A stretch of 64,000 nucleotides of DNA from Halobacterium litoreum (GTDB taxonomy: Archaea; Halobacteriota; Halobacteria; Halobacteriales; Halobacteriaceae): the NCBI RefSeq assembly GCF_021233415.1, contig NZ_CP089466.1, forward strand, positions 1,550,001-1,614,000. The letters are read 5' to 3'. A model generated the notes under the pieces. That model did not search any database. It was not told the origin of the DNA and was given only the letters and a program-made list of their open reading frames with translations. A program made the translations under genes and the position numbers. Shown here piece after piece: positions 34,582 through 43,540 of this stretch. Numbering within the stretch: position 1 is the stretch's first letter; each line of letters begins with the position of its first letter.

Positions 34582-35111
34582 TCGAGTCTCCGGAACACCG
34601 CCCGGAAGTCCGCCGCGTCGAGGTCCGCGGCCGCGTCGTCCGCACGCGCCAGCAGTCGGTCGACGGTCGCCTCGGCGTCCGCGCCGTCCCCGCCGGCCGC
34701 GAGTCGTTCGCGTCGCTGCTCGCAGGCGGCGTGGAGCGCTCCCACCGCGTCCTCGTACGCCCGCCGCGCGACGAGGCAGTCGACGGTCTCCCGCAGTTCC
34801 GCCGCCGACACCGGTTTCGACAGCGAGGCGTCGGCGGGCCGGTCGGCCCCGCCGCCGTCCGGAGCCATCACGACCACGTCGCAGTCGGCGTCGGCCCCGA
34901 CGTCGGCCACGAACTCCGCGACAGGTGTCGCCGGCAGGTCCGCGTCGAGAACGAGGACCGCGACCTGGCCGGAGAGCGCGTCGCGGACGCCGTCCGGCGT
35001 CGCGACGCCCGCCACGTCGTACGCGTCGCTCAGTTGGCGTACGTAGCGCTCGCGGAGTTCTCGGAGGTCGGCGGCGACGAGCACCGTCGAGTCGGCGGGT
35101 TCCTCGGCCAT
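34578..35111 (-). CDS. HalX-domain response regulator with degenerate receiver
   Basis: 177 residues. The receiver domain (about 8-112) keeps the phosphoacceptor Asp56 (VLVLDADLP) and the conserved Lys99 (LSKPV). It has lost one acidic pocket residue (AAD instead of DDD, 13-15) and the Thr switch (MAP where others have VTG). A C-terminal HalX helical domain ends ADFRAVFRRLD. It may be phosphorylated poorly or act as a decoy or sink. Follows the histidine kinase gene by 39 bases on the same strand. Confidence 0.85.
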   Translation of the reverse strand: MAEEPADSTVLVAADLRELRERYVRQLSDAYDVAGVATPDGVRDALSGQVAVLVLDADLPATPVAEFVADVGADADCDVVVMAPDGGGADRPADASLSKPVSAAELRETVDCLVARRAYEDAVGALHAACEQRRERLAAGGDGADAEATVDRLLARADDAAADLDAADFRAVFRRLD

Positions 35112-35150
35112 CGCTTCCCAGCGGAAGGCGGCGGCGTGCCGCCGTAAGTG

Positions 35151-37040
35151 TTACTCTACTCGCGTCACGCCGGTGACCTCGAAGCGCGCGCCGCGGGCGT
35201 CGTCGTCCCCGGAGTCGGGCGGCACCGCGTCGACGCTCCAGTCGTGGGCCTCCGCGATGTTCTCGACGATGGCGAGCCCGAACCCGGTGCCGTCGTCGGC
35301 GGACGTGTACCCGCGCTCGAACACCTCGTCGTGCATCCCCGCGGGGACGCCGGCGCCGTCGTCGGTGACGGCGAACCCGCCGTCGACGCACTCGACGGTC
35401 ACGGCGACGCCGTCGCCGCCGTGTTCCACGGCGTTCCGGAACAAGTTCTCGAACAGTTCCCGGAGGCGACCGGGGTCGGCGGCGACGCGACAGTCGCCGG
35501 TCGTCACGTCCAGTGTCGCGTCGCGGGCGTCGACGGACTCCCAGGAGTCCGACGCGACCTGGGACAGTTCCACGGGTTCGGTTTCGTCGACGTGCTGGCC
35601 CTGCCGCGCGAGTTCGAGGACGTCCTCGACGATGTTCTCCATGCGGTCGAGGGCCTCCTCGGCGCGGTCGAGGTGTTCCCCGTCGTCGGTCTGCCGGACG
35701 AGGTCGATGCTCCCGCGAGCGACGTTGATGGGGCTGCGGAGGTCGTGGCTGACGACGCTCGCGAACTCGTCTAAGCGCTCGTTCTGTCGTTCGAGTTCTC
35801 GCTCGCGCTCCTTCCGCTGCGTGATGTCGCGGATGGACGCGAGCGCCGCGGTTTCGCCCTCGTAGTCGATGCTCGTGACGCTGAACTCGCAGTACCGGAC
35901 GTCGCCGCTCGGCCGCCAGATGCGGCCGTCGAACGTGCGCTGGCGGCCGACCTCCTCGACGACCTCGTCGTGGATTCGCTTGAGTTTCTCTCGGTCGTCG
36001 TTGTGGATGAGGTCCCACGCGTTCGCCGCGAGCAGTTCGTCCTCGTCGCGGCCGAACAGTTCGGCCGCGCGGTTGTTCACGAACTCGTAGCGTCCGTCCC
36101 GGAAGATGGCGACGGCGTCGTGGCTCTGCTCGATGAGCGTGCGGTACTTCGCCTCGCTCTCCCGGAGCGCCTCGTCGGAGCGGAGGCGGTGGAGCGTTTC
36201 CGCGACGTGCGCCATCAGGAGTTCGGCGAGTTCGGCGTCTCGGTCGGAGAACGCGTCCACGCGCTCGGACGCCGCCTGGAACACGCCGAGGTCGCCGATG
36301 GGGACGCTCAACACCGACCGGTAGTCGGGGTTCGTCGGGTCCGCGTCGGCGTACTCGGCGACGTCGTCGACGACGATGCGCTTGTTCTCTTGGAACGTCT
36401 CGCCAGCGACGCCCTCGTCGGTGCGGTAGCGCTCGAAGTCCCCGGACTCCATCCCGGTGGAGAGGGCTTTCGGTACGAGGTAGCCGTCCTCGGCGATGTC
36501 GATGCCGCAGATGTCGAAGTCGAGGATGTTCTCCGCGGCGTCGATGGCGAGGTGGTAGATGCTCTGTTCGTGGTCGCGGCCGACCATCTGGGCGGCGACG
36601 CTGTGGAGTTTCTCGAACTGGCGGCGTTCGGTCTTCAGCGCGGATTCGACGCGGGCGTGTTCGGCCGCGGCGTCCGCCGTCGCGATGCCGTGACCGACGG
36701 TTTCGCCGACGCCGAGGAGGAACGCCCGGTCCTCGGCGTCCGGGGGTTCGGCCGCGCCGAAGGCGAGCGTGCCGAGGCGGTCGTCGCCGTCGGCGACCGG
36801 GACGAGGACGCGGTAGCCGCCGTCGTCCTCGACGGTCTCGACAGTCTCGGGGCGCGTGTCGGCCGGTTCGTCGGTGGGCGGGCGGCCGGCGAACGCGAGT
36901 CGGTCGTCGTCGTAGAGGTAGGCGTAGTCGTAGCAGGCGTCCACCGCGGCGTCACAGACGCGCTCGCGGAGGTCGTCGCCGTCGTCGGCTCGGTCGACGG
37001 CCCCGGTGATTGCGCGGAGGAGAGTGCCGTGTGCGGTCAT
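35151..37040 (-). CDS. Sensor histidine kinase (GAF-GAF-PAS-HisKA-HATPase)
   Basis: 629 residues from ATG 37040. Order: N-terminal GAF-like domain (about 5-125), second GAF (about 140-285), PAS (about 295-410), HisKA with His432 in VSHDLRSP, HATPase with N536 (LFRNAVEH), DDGAG (560-564) and GTGFGLAIV (584-592). No transmembrane segment, so it is a cytoplasmic sensor. It lies 4 bases after the HalX regulator, and a degenerate HalX regulator follows. Signal unknown. Confidence 0.93.
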   Translation of the reverse strand: MTAHGTLLRAITGAVDRADDGDDLRERVCDAAVDACYDYAYLYDDDRLAFAGRPPTDEPADTRPETVETVEDDGGYRVLVPVADGDDRLGTLAFGAAEPPDAEDRAFLLGVGETVGHGIATADAAAEHARVESALKTERRQFEKLHSVAAQMVGRDHEQSIYHLAIDAAENILDFDICGIDIAEDGYLVPKALSTGMESGDFERYRTDEGVAGETFQENKRIVVDDVAEYADADPTNPDYRSVLSVPIGDLGVFQAASERVDAFSDRDAELAELLMAHVAETLHRLRSDEALRESEAKYRTLIEQSHDAVAIFRDGRYEFVNNRAAELFGRDEDELLAANAWDLIHNDDREKLKRIHDEVVEEVGRQRTFDGRIWRPSGDVRYCEFSVTSIDYEGETAALASIRDITQRKERERELERQNERLDEFASVVSHDLRSPINVARGSIDLVRQTDDGEHLDRAEEALDRMENIVEDVLELARQGQHVDETEPVELSQVASDSWESVDARDATLDVTTGDCRVAADPGRLRELFENLFRNAVEHGGDGVAVTVECVDGGFAVTDDGAGVPAGMHDEVFERGYTSADDGTGFGLAIVENIAEAHDWSVDAVPPDSGDDDARGARFEVTGVTRVE

Positions 37041-37044
37041 TCGG

Positions 37045-37629
37045 TCAGTCGCTGCCGGTGTTTTCACCGGGTAGGTCGCGGAACGCGACGCGGAAGTCGT
37101 CGTGGCCGAACTCGGTCACGGTGTCGTTGATGCGGCTCCGCAGTTCGTGGATTCGTTCGACCAGTTCCTCGTAGGCGTCGCCGAGTTCCACGTCGCCGTC
37201 TTCGGCTTCGGCTTCGAGGAGCGCGCGCTTGGACATCAGCGAGTAGAGTTCCTGGAGGCGCTGGTCGTACGCGGAGCGGTCGACGAGCGTGTCGACGACG
37301 TCGTGGAGGTCGTCCTGGTCGACCGGCTTGATGAGGTACTCGTCGAAGCCCAGTTCGACGACGTCCGTGTTCGGTCGGACGCCGGTGACCATCGCGACCC
37401 GGCAGTCGTACTCCGCGCGCCGGATGCGGTCGAGGACTTCTTCGCCGGAGAGGCCGGGCATGCGCCGGTCGAGCAGGACGACGTCGACGGTTTCGTCGAG
37501 CGTGTTCAGTGCGACTTCGCCGGTCGTCGCGGTGTCGACTTCGTGTTCCGTGGCGAGCCACGCCGCGTACACGTCTGTGAGTGCTTCGTCGTCGTCGACC
37601 ACGAGTACGTGAGCCGCTTCGTCGGTCAT
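37045..37629 (-). CDS. HalX-domain response regulator
   Basis: 194 residues. A complete receiver (about 6-120) has acidic pocket DDD (12-14), phosphoacceptor Asp54 (VVLLDRRMPG), Thr82 and Lys101 (LIKPV). A helical HalX C-terminal domain ends DDFRVAFRDL. It is the first gene of a three-gene two-component operon and is probably the main target of the adjacent kinase. No DNA-binding domain, so it acts through protein contacts. A TATA-like GTTAAAG lies at about 37667. Confidence 0.92.
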   Translation of the reverse strand: MTDEAAHVLVVDDDEALTDVYAAWLATEHEVDTATTGEVALNTLDETVDVVLLDRRMPGLSGEEVLDRIRRAEYDCRVAMVTGVRPNTDVVELGFDEYLIKPVDQDDLHDVVDTLVDRSAYDQRLQELYSLMSKRALLEAEAEDGDVELGDAYEELVERIHELRSRINDTVTEFGHDDFRVAFRDLPGENTGSD

Positions 37630-37972
37630 AGAGTGGGGGAATCTGGCATATCTGGTCTGTAGGCGAAGTTAAAGCTTTCTCCCCGTTCGCCCGCCGAGCC
37701 GATTGCGTCGGGCGCGAAACGACGCGACGGCGGACAGATGCCACCAAAACCATTATATTCTTTTCGGTGGCCCGAGGTTACCTGCCGGTAATCGTTAGGA
37801 GAGCCAAAAAGACCATTATTCGCCACTATTTCGCGTTCTCTCGGCGTTTCAAGGTGTGCTAATACACCACAAAACCGCGAAAGGTTTAAGTATTTGTCGC
37901 CGTTACTCTACATCACGACGAGTCGGGTGGCCCAGCGCGTGCTGACCCTCTCCACCCGACACAAATCCCATA
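37630..37972. promoter_or_regulatory. Intergenic region: two-component promoter, tfb promoter and upstream elements
   Basis: 343 bases with no gene. Minus side: AAGTTAAAGC near 37667 for the regulator. Plus side: BRE/TATA GAAAGGTTTAAGTA (37879-37892), so +1 would be near 37915. Upstream lie an imperfect CCACC...GGTGG inverted repeat (37741-37770), two ACCATTAT copies (37749 and 37812), and TAATACACCACAA (37860-37872) 12 bases before the TATA box. Confidence 0.6.
37922..37960 (+). promoter_or_regulatory. Leader hairpin upstream of tfb
   Basis: A perfect 9-base inverted repeat: GTCGGGTGG (37922-37930) and CCACCCGAC (37952-37960), with a 21-base loop. It ends 12 bases before the ATG at 37973, so it lies in the predicted leader. 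It could control translation or RNA stability. Confidence 0.6.
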
Positions 37973-38947
37973 ATGAGCGACACAAAACTTCGCACCTACA
38001 GCGGCGAGCAGCAGCAGACGGAGACGAATCGAGAGACGGAGTCGAACGCCGAGACCCACACCTGTCCCGAGTGTGGCGGGCGCGTCGTCAACGACGAGGA
38101 GCACGGCGAGTCCGTCTGTACCGAGTGTGGCCTCGTGGTCGAGGAGGACGGCATCGACCGCGGGCCCGAGTGGCGCGCCTTCGACTCCAAGGAGAAAGAC
38201 CAGAAGTCCCGCGTCGGCGCCCCGACCACGAACATGATGCACGACAAGGGGCTCTCGACGAACATCGGCTGGCAGAACAAGGACGCCTACGGCAACAGCC
38301 TCTCGTCCAATCAGCGCCAGAAGATGCAGCGCCTGCGCAAGTGGAACGAGCGCTTCCGCACGCGCAACAGCAAGGAGCGCAACCTCAAGCAGGCCCTCGG
38401 CGAAATCGAACGCATGGCCTCCGCGCTCGGCCTCCCGAAGGAGGTACGCGAGACGGCCTCGGTCATCTACCGCCGCGCGCTCGACGAGGACCTGCTGCCC
38501 GGCCGCTCCATCGAGGGCGTCGCGACCAGCGCCCTCTACGCGTCGGCCCGCCAGATGCAGACGCCGCGCTCCATCGACGAGGTGGCGAACGTCAGCCGCA
38601 TCGACGAGATGGAGTTCAAGCGCACGTACCGCTACATCGTGCGCGAACTCGGTCTGGAAGTCGCGCCCGCCGACCCCGCGAGTTACGTGCCCCGGTTCGC
38701 GTCCGAACTCGACCTCCCGGACGAGGTCGAGCGACGCGCCCGCGAACTCCTCAGTAACGCACAGGAGGCCGGCGTCACCAGCGGGAAGTCCCCGGTCGGC
38801 CTCGCCGCCGCGGCCATCTACGCGTCCAGCCTCCTCACCAACCACAAGGTGACCCAGAGCGAGGTCAGCGACGTGACCGACGTGAGCGAGGTCACCATCC
38901 GGAACCGCTACCAGGAACTCCTCGAAGCGACCGAGGTCGCCGCGTAA
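37973..38947 (+). CDS. tfb: Transcription initiation factor TFB
   Basis: 324 residues. A zinc ribbon (C31, C34, C49, C52) is followed by a B-finger/linker (KEKDQKSRVGAPTT) and two cyclin repeats (about 125-215 and 225-315), ending in an HTH (QSEVSDVTDVSEVTIRNRYQ) that reads the BRE. TFB recruits RNA polymerase to TBP-bound promoters. Haloarchaea have several TFBs; which paralog this is cannot be told. The gene has a long leader with a hairpin and a well-formed promoter. Confidence 0.96.
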   Translation: MSDTKLRTYSGEQQQTETNRETESNAETHTCPECGGRVVNDEEHGESVCTECGLVVEEDGIDRGPEWRAFDSKEKDQKSRVGAPTTNMMHDKGLSTNIGWQNKDAYGNSLSSNQRQKMQRLRKWNERFRTRNSKERNLKQALGEIERMASALGLPKEVRETASVIYRRALDEDLLPGRSIEGVATSALYASARQMQTPRSIDEVANVSRIDEMEFKRTYRYIVRELGLEVAPADPASYVPRFASELDLPDEVERRARELLSNAQEAGVTSGKSPVGLAAAAIYASSLLTNHKVTQSEVSDVTDVSEVTIRNRYQELLEATEVAA

Positions 38948-38948
38948 C

Positions 38949-38971
38949 CCCGACATTTTCGGCGTGTTTTG
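38949..38971 (+). terminator. Possible tfb terminator
   Basis: After the stop codon, CCGACATTTTCGG gives a short stem followed by GTGTTTTG. The T-tracts fit archaeal termination signals, but the stem is only four pairs. Confidence 0.3.
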
Positions 38972-39025
38972 CGGGCGCGCGAGAACGAACAGTAGCGACG
39001 CTGGTGTCGCGCCCTGAGACGCCCG

Positions 39026-39574
39026 TCAGTAGTCGCGCTCGCCGGCGCGCACCGCGACCGGGAGGTCGTTGGCGTCGGTGGGGAGCGCACACGAGAAGTT
39101 GTCGCTGTACGCGCAGAACGGATTGTACGCGAGGTTGAAATCGAGGGCTATCTCGTCGCCGGTGTCGGCGTCCGGCGCGGCGACGTCGAGGTAGCGCCCG
39201 CGGCCGTACGTCTCGGCGCCGTTCGTCGTGTCCGTGAACGGGACGAACAGCGAGTCCTCGCCCTCGACGCGGTAGGCGTCGAGCGTGTGGTGGTCGCCGT
39301 CCATGTCGAACCCGAGGACGGCGACGCGCTCGTACTTCGCTGGCGGCCCCTGCGTGGTTTCGAGGTCGACCTCCTGCGGGGAGTCGACTTCGCTGAAGCG
39401 CGCGACCACGCGGAACTCGGGGTCCAACTCGAAGTAGTCGAGGCCGTCGAAGTCCTCGCGTTCGCCCTCGGGAATCGGGGACTGCGGGTGGTCGGCGAGG
39501 AACGCGTCTTTCTCGGTTCGGTGTTCGAGGACGCGCTCGCGCCACGCGGCCTCGTCGAAGTCGTCGCCGGGCAT
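39026..39574 (-). CDS. DUF1684 family protein
   Basis: 182 residues. The diagnostic opening is near residue 15-30 ([16 protein letters not shown]), followed by [14 protein letters not shown]. The C-terminal block [38 protein letters not shown] is the conserved DUF1684 end, with two Cys. Cytoplasmic, no signal. The function is unknown in the family. Convergent with tfb across 78 bases. Divergent from rtcA. Confidence 0.92.
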   Translation of the reverse strand: MPGDDFDEAAWRERVLEHRTEKDAFLADHPQSPIPEGEREDFDGLDYFELDPEFRVVARFSEVDSPQEVDLETTQGPPAKYERVAVLGFDMDGDHHTLDAYRVEGEDSLFVPFTDTTNGAETYGRGRYLDVAAPDADTGDEIALDFNLAYNPFCAYSDNFSCALPTDANDLPVAVRAGERDY

Positions 39575-39661
39575 GGTCGCGTCTGTGGCCGGGAGCGACC
39601 TAACTGTGACGCTACGGCGGGGGGACGAATGCCTTTTCCCCTCGCCGGTTCTGGTACGAGT

Positions 39662-40663
39662 ATGAACCTTCTGGACGGAAGTGCTGGCGGGGGCCAACTC
39701 GTCCGCACGGCGCTCACGCTGTCGGCCGTCACGGGCGAACCGTTCCGCATGCGCCACGTTCGGCGCGCTCGCGCGAACCCGGGCTTGCAGGCACAACACT
39801 GCGCGGCCATCGAGGCCGTCGCTGCGGCCTGCAACGCGGAGACGGACGGCGTCGAGGTCGGCTCGGAGTCGTTCACCTTCGAACCCGGCGAGACCGGCGA
39901 GGAACCCGACGAGTTCGGCGGACAGGTCTCCGTCGAAGTGGGCACCGCGGGGAGCGTCCCGCTGGTGTTCGACGCGCTCCTCCCGCTCGCGGTCGTGCTC
40001 GACGAACCGTTCACGGCGCACCTGGAGGGCGGCACCGACGCGAAGTGGGCGCCGCCGTTCGACTACTTCCGGCACGTCAAACTCCCGATGCTGACCGAGA
40101 ACGGGCTGGACGCCGACGCGACGCTGAAGCGCCGCGGGTTCTACCCGCGCGGCGGCGGGAAGGCGACGCTGACGGTGCGACCGTCCTCGCTGGACCCGGT
40201 GGAGTTCACCGAACGGGGCGCCCGCGAGTCGCTGACGGCGTACTCGGTCGCCGAGGAGTCGATGGCCGGCGACGACGTGGCCGAGCGGCAGGTGGAGGCC
40301 GCGCCCGCGGACGCCGACGTGAACACGGAGTACGCCGAGGCCGACTGTTCGGGGTCGGCGCTCGTGCTCGCGGCCGAGTACGAACACGCGAACGCCGGGT
40401 TCGCGGTGCTCGGCGAGATGGGGAAGGAGGCCGAGACGGTCGGTGAGGAGGCCACCGAGGCCTTCGAGGCGTTCGAGGACGGCGACGCCGCGGTCGACAG
40501 CCACCTCGCGGACCAACTGGTGCCGTTCCTCGCGCTCGCGGGCGGCGAGGTGCGCGTGCCCGAGGTCACGACCCACGTGGAGACGTGCATCGACCTGGTG
40601 ACGGAGTTCGGCTACGACGTGACCGTCGAGGACGAGGGCGACACCGTCCTGCTGTCGGCCTGA
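39662..40663 (+). CDS. rtcA: RNA 3'-terminal phosphate cyclase
   Basis: 333 residues. Converts RNA 3'-phosphate to a 2',3'-cyclic phosphate with ATP via an enzyme-AMP intermediate. Seen: [18 protein letters not shown] at the N-terminus, the [11 protein letters not shown] loop, and the active-site His in [16 protein letters not shown] (near 280). Length is normal. ATG 39662 was chosen, as the in-frame extension to 39287 overlaps the divergent gene. Confidence 0.94.
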   Translation: MNLLDGSAGGGQLVRTALTLSAVTGEPFRMRHVRRARANPGLQAQHCAAIEAVAAACNAETDGVEVGSESFTFEPGETGEEPDEFGGQVSVEVGTAGSVPLVFDALLPLAVVLDEPFTAHLEGGTDAKWAPPFDYFRHVKLPMLTENGLDADATLKRRGFYPRGGGKATLTVRPSSLDPVEFTERGARESLTAYSVAEESMAGDDVAERQVEAAPADADVNTEYAEADCSGSALVLAAEYEHANAGFAVLGEMGKEAETVGEEATEAFEAFEDGDAAVDSHLADQLVPFLALAGGEVRVPEVTTHVETCIDLVTEFGYDVTVEDEGDTVLLSA

Positions 40664-40702
40664 CCGCGGTTCCACGCTCCAGTCGTTCGTTCTGGAAGTT
40701 CG

Positions 40703-41152
40703 CTATCGCTCTAGTCCGGGGTGTAGGCCGTCTGCGTCGTCGGCGTCGAGGAACAGTTCCGTCGTCGGGTGGAGCGGCGCCGGCGGGTCGTCGATAGGGA
40801 ACCAGTCGAGTCGGTCGCGTTTTTCGGGTTCCCTGTCGATGGCTGGGTCGCCGTCCGCGGGCCCGGCGAGGCCGACGACGGTCCACGCCGTGCCCGAGCC
40901 GTAGTGGCTGTCGTGGTCGAACAGCGCGACGACGCGCTCCGGGTGGAAGTCGAGGCCGGTCTCCTCGCGGACCTCGCGTTTCGCGGCCTCGACGGTGGAC
41001 TCGCCGGCGGTCTTCCCGCCAGCGAGCAGTCCCCAGAGGCGTCCGTCTTCCTCGTCGGCGGTGCGTCGCTCGAACAGCACTTCGCCGTCGCGTTCGACGG
41101 CGGCGACGACGCCGACGCGAACGTCGCGGCCTTCGCTGACTGGGGAGGGCAT
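40703..41152 (-). CDS. Nudix hydrolase
   Basis: 149 residues. The Nudix box is complete: GGKTAGESTVEAAKREVREETGL (near 44-66) gives Gx5Ex7REUxEExGU. Hydrolyses a nucleoside diphosphate linked to another moiety, using Mg. The substrate is not assigned. It has a short N-terminal extension and a helical C-terminus with PPAPLHPTTELFLDADD. Convergent with rtcA (39-base gap). Confidence 0.92.
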   Translation of the reverse strand: MPSPVSEGRDVRVGVVAAVERDGEVLFERRTADEEDGRLWGLLAGGKTAGESTVEAAKREVREETGLDFHPERVVALFDHDSHYGSGTAWTVVGLAGPADGDPAIDREPEKRDRLDWFPIDDPPAPLHPTTELFLDADDADGLHPGLER

Positions 41153-41191
41153 CGTTCGGGGATTTCCGAGCGCCCCCGTATCGGTTTCGGT

Positions 41192-41662
41192 CTACAGGAA
41201 CAGCGAGCCGAACCCGGCGGTCGTCGCGCTGATGGCGACCCAGCCGGCGTAGTTCCACCACGGCACCTCTGCGAACCGCGGGCCGGGCAGGTCGTCGGTG
41301 TACGTCCACCGGCCGTCGGCGACGCCCTGCGGGTCGGTGAGCACGTCGAAGCCGGTGGCGAGCGCGGCGGCGAGCGCGACGGCCGGCCACCCCGACGCGA
41401 CGAGGAGCGCGAGCCGGAACGCGACGTAGATGGTGCCGGTCCAGCCGAGCAGGACGTAGAGGGGCACACCCAGTACTTTCCGGCCGGCGTGGTGTTCGAG
41501 CCACCCTAGGTTGATGACGACGGCTTCGGCGACGAACGCGACGAGCGCGCCGCCGCCGAAGAACGCGACGGTGGCCTCGACGGGCCACGTGAGCGCGGCG
41601 TGCGCGAGCGCGAGGACGCCGACGGCGGCCGTCGTCGCGACGAACTGCGTGTTCTCGTCCAT
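41192..41662 (-). CDS. Carotenoid-biosynthesis-type membrane protein (CruF/DUF422-like)
   Basis: 156 residues, about five transmembrane helices. The conserved end GFDVLTDPQGVADGRWTYTD followed by PWWNYAGWV matches the CruF/DUF422 family, which hydrates carotenoids such as bacterioruberin precursors. It is shorter than typical CruF (over 250 residues) and may be a half-size homolog with a different role. ATG 41662. No other carotenoid genes are near. Confidence 0.7.
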   Translation of the reverse strand: MDENTQFVATTAAVGVLALAHAALTWPVEATVAFFGGGALVAFVAEAVVINLGWLEHHAGRKVLGVPLYVLLGWTGTIYVAFRLALLVASGWPAVALAAALATGFDVLTDPQGVADGRWTYTDDLPGPRFAEVPWWNYAGWVAISATTAGFGSLFL

Positions 41663-41740
41663 GGCGGGGCGTGCTCCCGGCGGCGGCAAAAGTCGGTCGG
41701 TGGGGTGTAAGCGGTGGCGGGGAGACGGTCGGCGAGCGAA

Positions 41741-42511
41741 TCAGTCGGTGAGGCCGTAGCCGCGCCGGAACAGCCACACGTCGAGGGCGAGCACGGCGAC
41801 GGTCAGGCCCGAGAGGACGGCGAGCGCCACGTCCGGGCGGATGTCGGAGACGCCGATGACGCCGTACCGGACGCCGTTGACCATGTACACCATGGGGTTC
41901 AGGAGGCTGAGGTCGCGGGGAATCCCGGAGAGCGCGTCGAGGCTGTAGAACACGCCGCCGAAGAAGACGAGCGGCCGGAGGATGAACTGATTGAGGACCG
42001 TGAGGTGGTCGAAGTCCTCGGCGACGAGGCCGCCGACGACGCCGAACGCGGCGAACAGCGTGGTGATGACGCCGAGGAACGCGACGGCGTAGAAGGGGTT
42101 GGCGAGCGAGCGGACGGGCGTGAAGACGGCGCCGACGGCGGCGATGAGGATGCCGATGAGGACGCCGCGGAGCGCCGACGACGCGACGTACGCGACCACC
42201 ATCTCCCAGTACGCGAGCGGGCTCGTGAGCGCCTCGTGGATGTACTCGTTCCACCGGCCGTGGAAGATGGAGAAGGAGGCGTTCTCGAAGGCGTTGGCGA
42301 TGGCTCCCAGCACGACGAGGCCGGGGAGGATGAACTGGATGTAGGGGACGCCGCCGACGGTGTCGATGCGCTCGCCGAGGATGACGCCGAACACGCTGAA
42401 GTAGAGGACGTTCGTGACGAGCGGCGGGAGGAACGTGTTGTACGGTCGGCGCACGAACCGCAGAATCTCGCGCTCGGTGAGCGACTTCAGCCCGCGGGAG
42501 ACGACGCTCAC
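41741..42511 (-). CDS. ABC-2 type transporter permease
   Basis: 256 residues with six transmembrane helices and the ABC-2 signature: TSPLAYWEMVVAYVASSALRG and RPLVFFGGVFYSLDALSGIP. It starts with GTG at 42511, overlapping the ATPase TGA by four bases (GTGA). With the ATPase it forms an exporter. The substrate is unknown; drug, lipid or polymer export are all possible. Confidence 0.92.
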   Translation of the reverse strand: MSVVSRGLKSLTEREILRFVRRPYNTFLPPLVTNVLYFSVFGVILGERIDTVGGVPYIQFILPGLVVLGAIANAFENASFSIFHGRWNEYIHEALTSPLAYWEMVVAYVASSALRGVLIGILIAAVGAVFTPVRSLANPFYAVAFLGVITTLFAAFGVVGGLVAEDFDHLTVLNQFILRPLVFFGGVFYSLDALSGIPRDLSLLNPMVYMVNGVRYGVIGVSDIRPDVALAVLSGLTVAVLALDVWLFRRGYGLTD

Positions 42512-43455
42512 GCCACCACCTCCTGTTCGTCGTCGCTGTCCTCGGTGCGCGTCATGTTCACGAACACCTCTTCGAGGCTGGTCCGCGAGATGTCCACGTC
42601 GACGACGCGGTGGCCGGCGTCCTCCAGTCGCCGGACGGCGACCGGGACGGCTTCGCTCCCGCTGGCGGCGCGCAGGGTGACGGTGTCGCCGTCCAGCGTC
42701 ACGTCGTCGATTTCGCCCCCGGCGATGTCGGGGATGGCGGTGGCGGGCGCGGCGAGCGTGAGGGTGACGGTGTCGGTGCCGCGCTCGGTGAGTTCGTCGG
42801 GCGTGGCGACCGTGACCTTCCGCCCGGAGTCGACGATGGCGACCTCGTCACAGAGGCGCTCGGCCTCCTCGATGTAGTGGGTCGTGAGGAGGACGGTGGT
42901 GCCGTCGTCGTTGAGGCCGCGGATGACCTCCCAGAGGTCGTGGCGGAGTTCCACGTCGACGCCCGCCGTGGGTTCGTCCAGAATCAGGAGGTCGGGGTCG
43001 GTGACCATCGCGCGAGCGAGCATGAATCGTCGTTTCATCCCGCCGGAGAGCCAGTCGAAGCGCGTCTCGGCCTTCCCGTCGAGGCCGACGGTTTCGAGGG
43101 CGTCGCGGGCGCGTCGCTCGGCCTGGGCCTCGGGGACGCCGTGGTAGCCGGCCTTGTGCAGGAGGACCTCCCGAATCGGGAAGAAGCGGTCGACGTTGAA
43201 CTCCTGTGGCGCGAGGCCGATGGCGTCTCGCGCCTGCTGGTAGTCGTCTTCCACGTCGTGTCCGAACACCTCGGCGGTCCCGCCGGTCTTGCGCGCGAGG
43301 CCGACGAGCGTGTTGATGAACGTCGTCTTCCCCGCGCCGTTCGGCCCGAGCAACCCGAAAAACGAGCCCTCGGGCACGGTGAGCGAGAGGCCGTCGAGCG
43401 CCCGGACGTCCCCGTACTCCTTCACGAGGTCGTCGGTGCGTATCGCTGGCGGCAT
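42508..43455 (-). CDS. ABC transporter ATP-binding protein (ABC-2 partner)
   Basis: 315 residues. Walker A GPNGAGKT (37-44), LSGGM signature (DWLSGGMKRR) near 140, Walker B DLLILDEPTAGVD near 160, H-loop TTHYIEEAE. The C-terminal 90 residues are the DUF4162-like extension found in drug-export ATPases. First gene of the pair. Confidence 0.94.
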   Translation of the reverse strand: MPPAIRTDDLVKEYGDVRALDGLSLTVPEGSFFGLLGPNGAGKTTFINTLVGLARKTGGTAEVFGHDVEDDYQQARDAIGLAPQEFNVDRFFPIREVLLHKAGYHGVPEAQAERRARDALETVGLDGKAETRFDWLSGGMKRRFMLARAMVTDPDLLILDEPTAGVDVELRHDLWEVIRGLNDDGTTVLLTTHYIEEAERLCDEVAIVDSGRKVTVATPDELTERGTDTVTLTLAAPATAIPDIAGGEIDDVTLDGDTVTLRAASGSEAVPVAVRRLEDAGHRVVDVDISRTSLEEVFVNMTRTEDSDDEQEVVA

Positions 43456-43540
43456 TTGACGCGAGGAAGGCGACTGCCGGGGTTAAGACTGCTGGAACCG
43501 GAGGCGGCCGCGGTGACTCGAACGCTCGTTTCGCCGTCGT

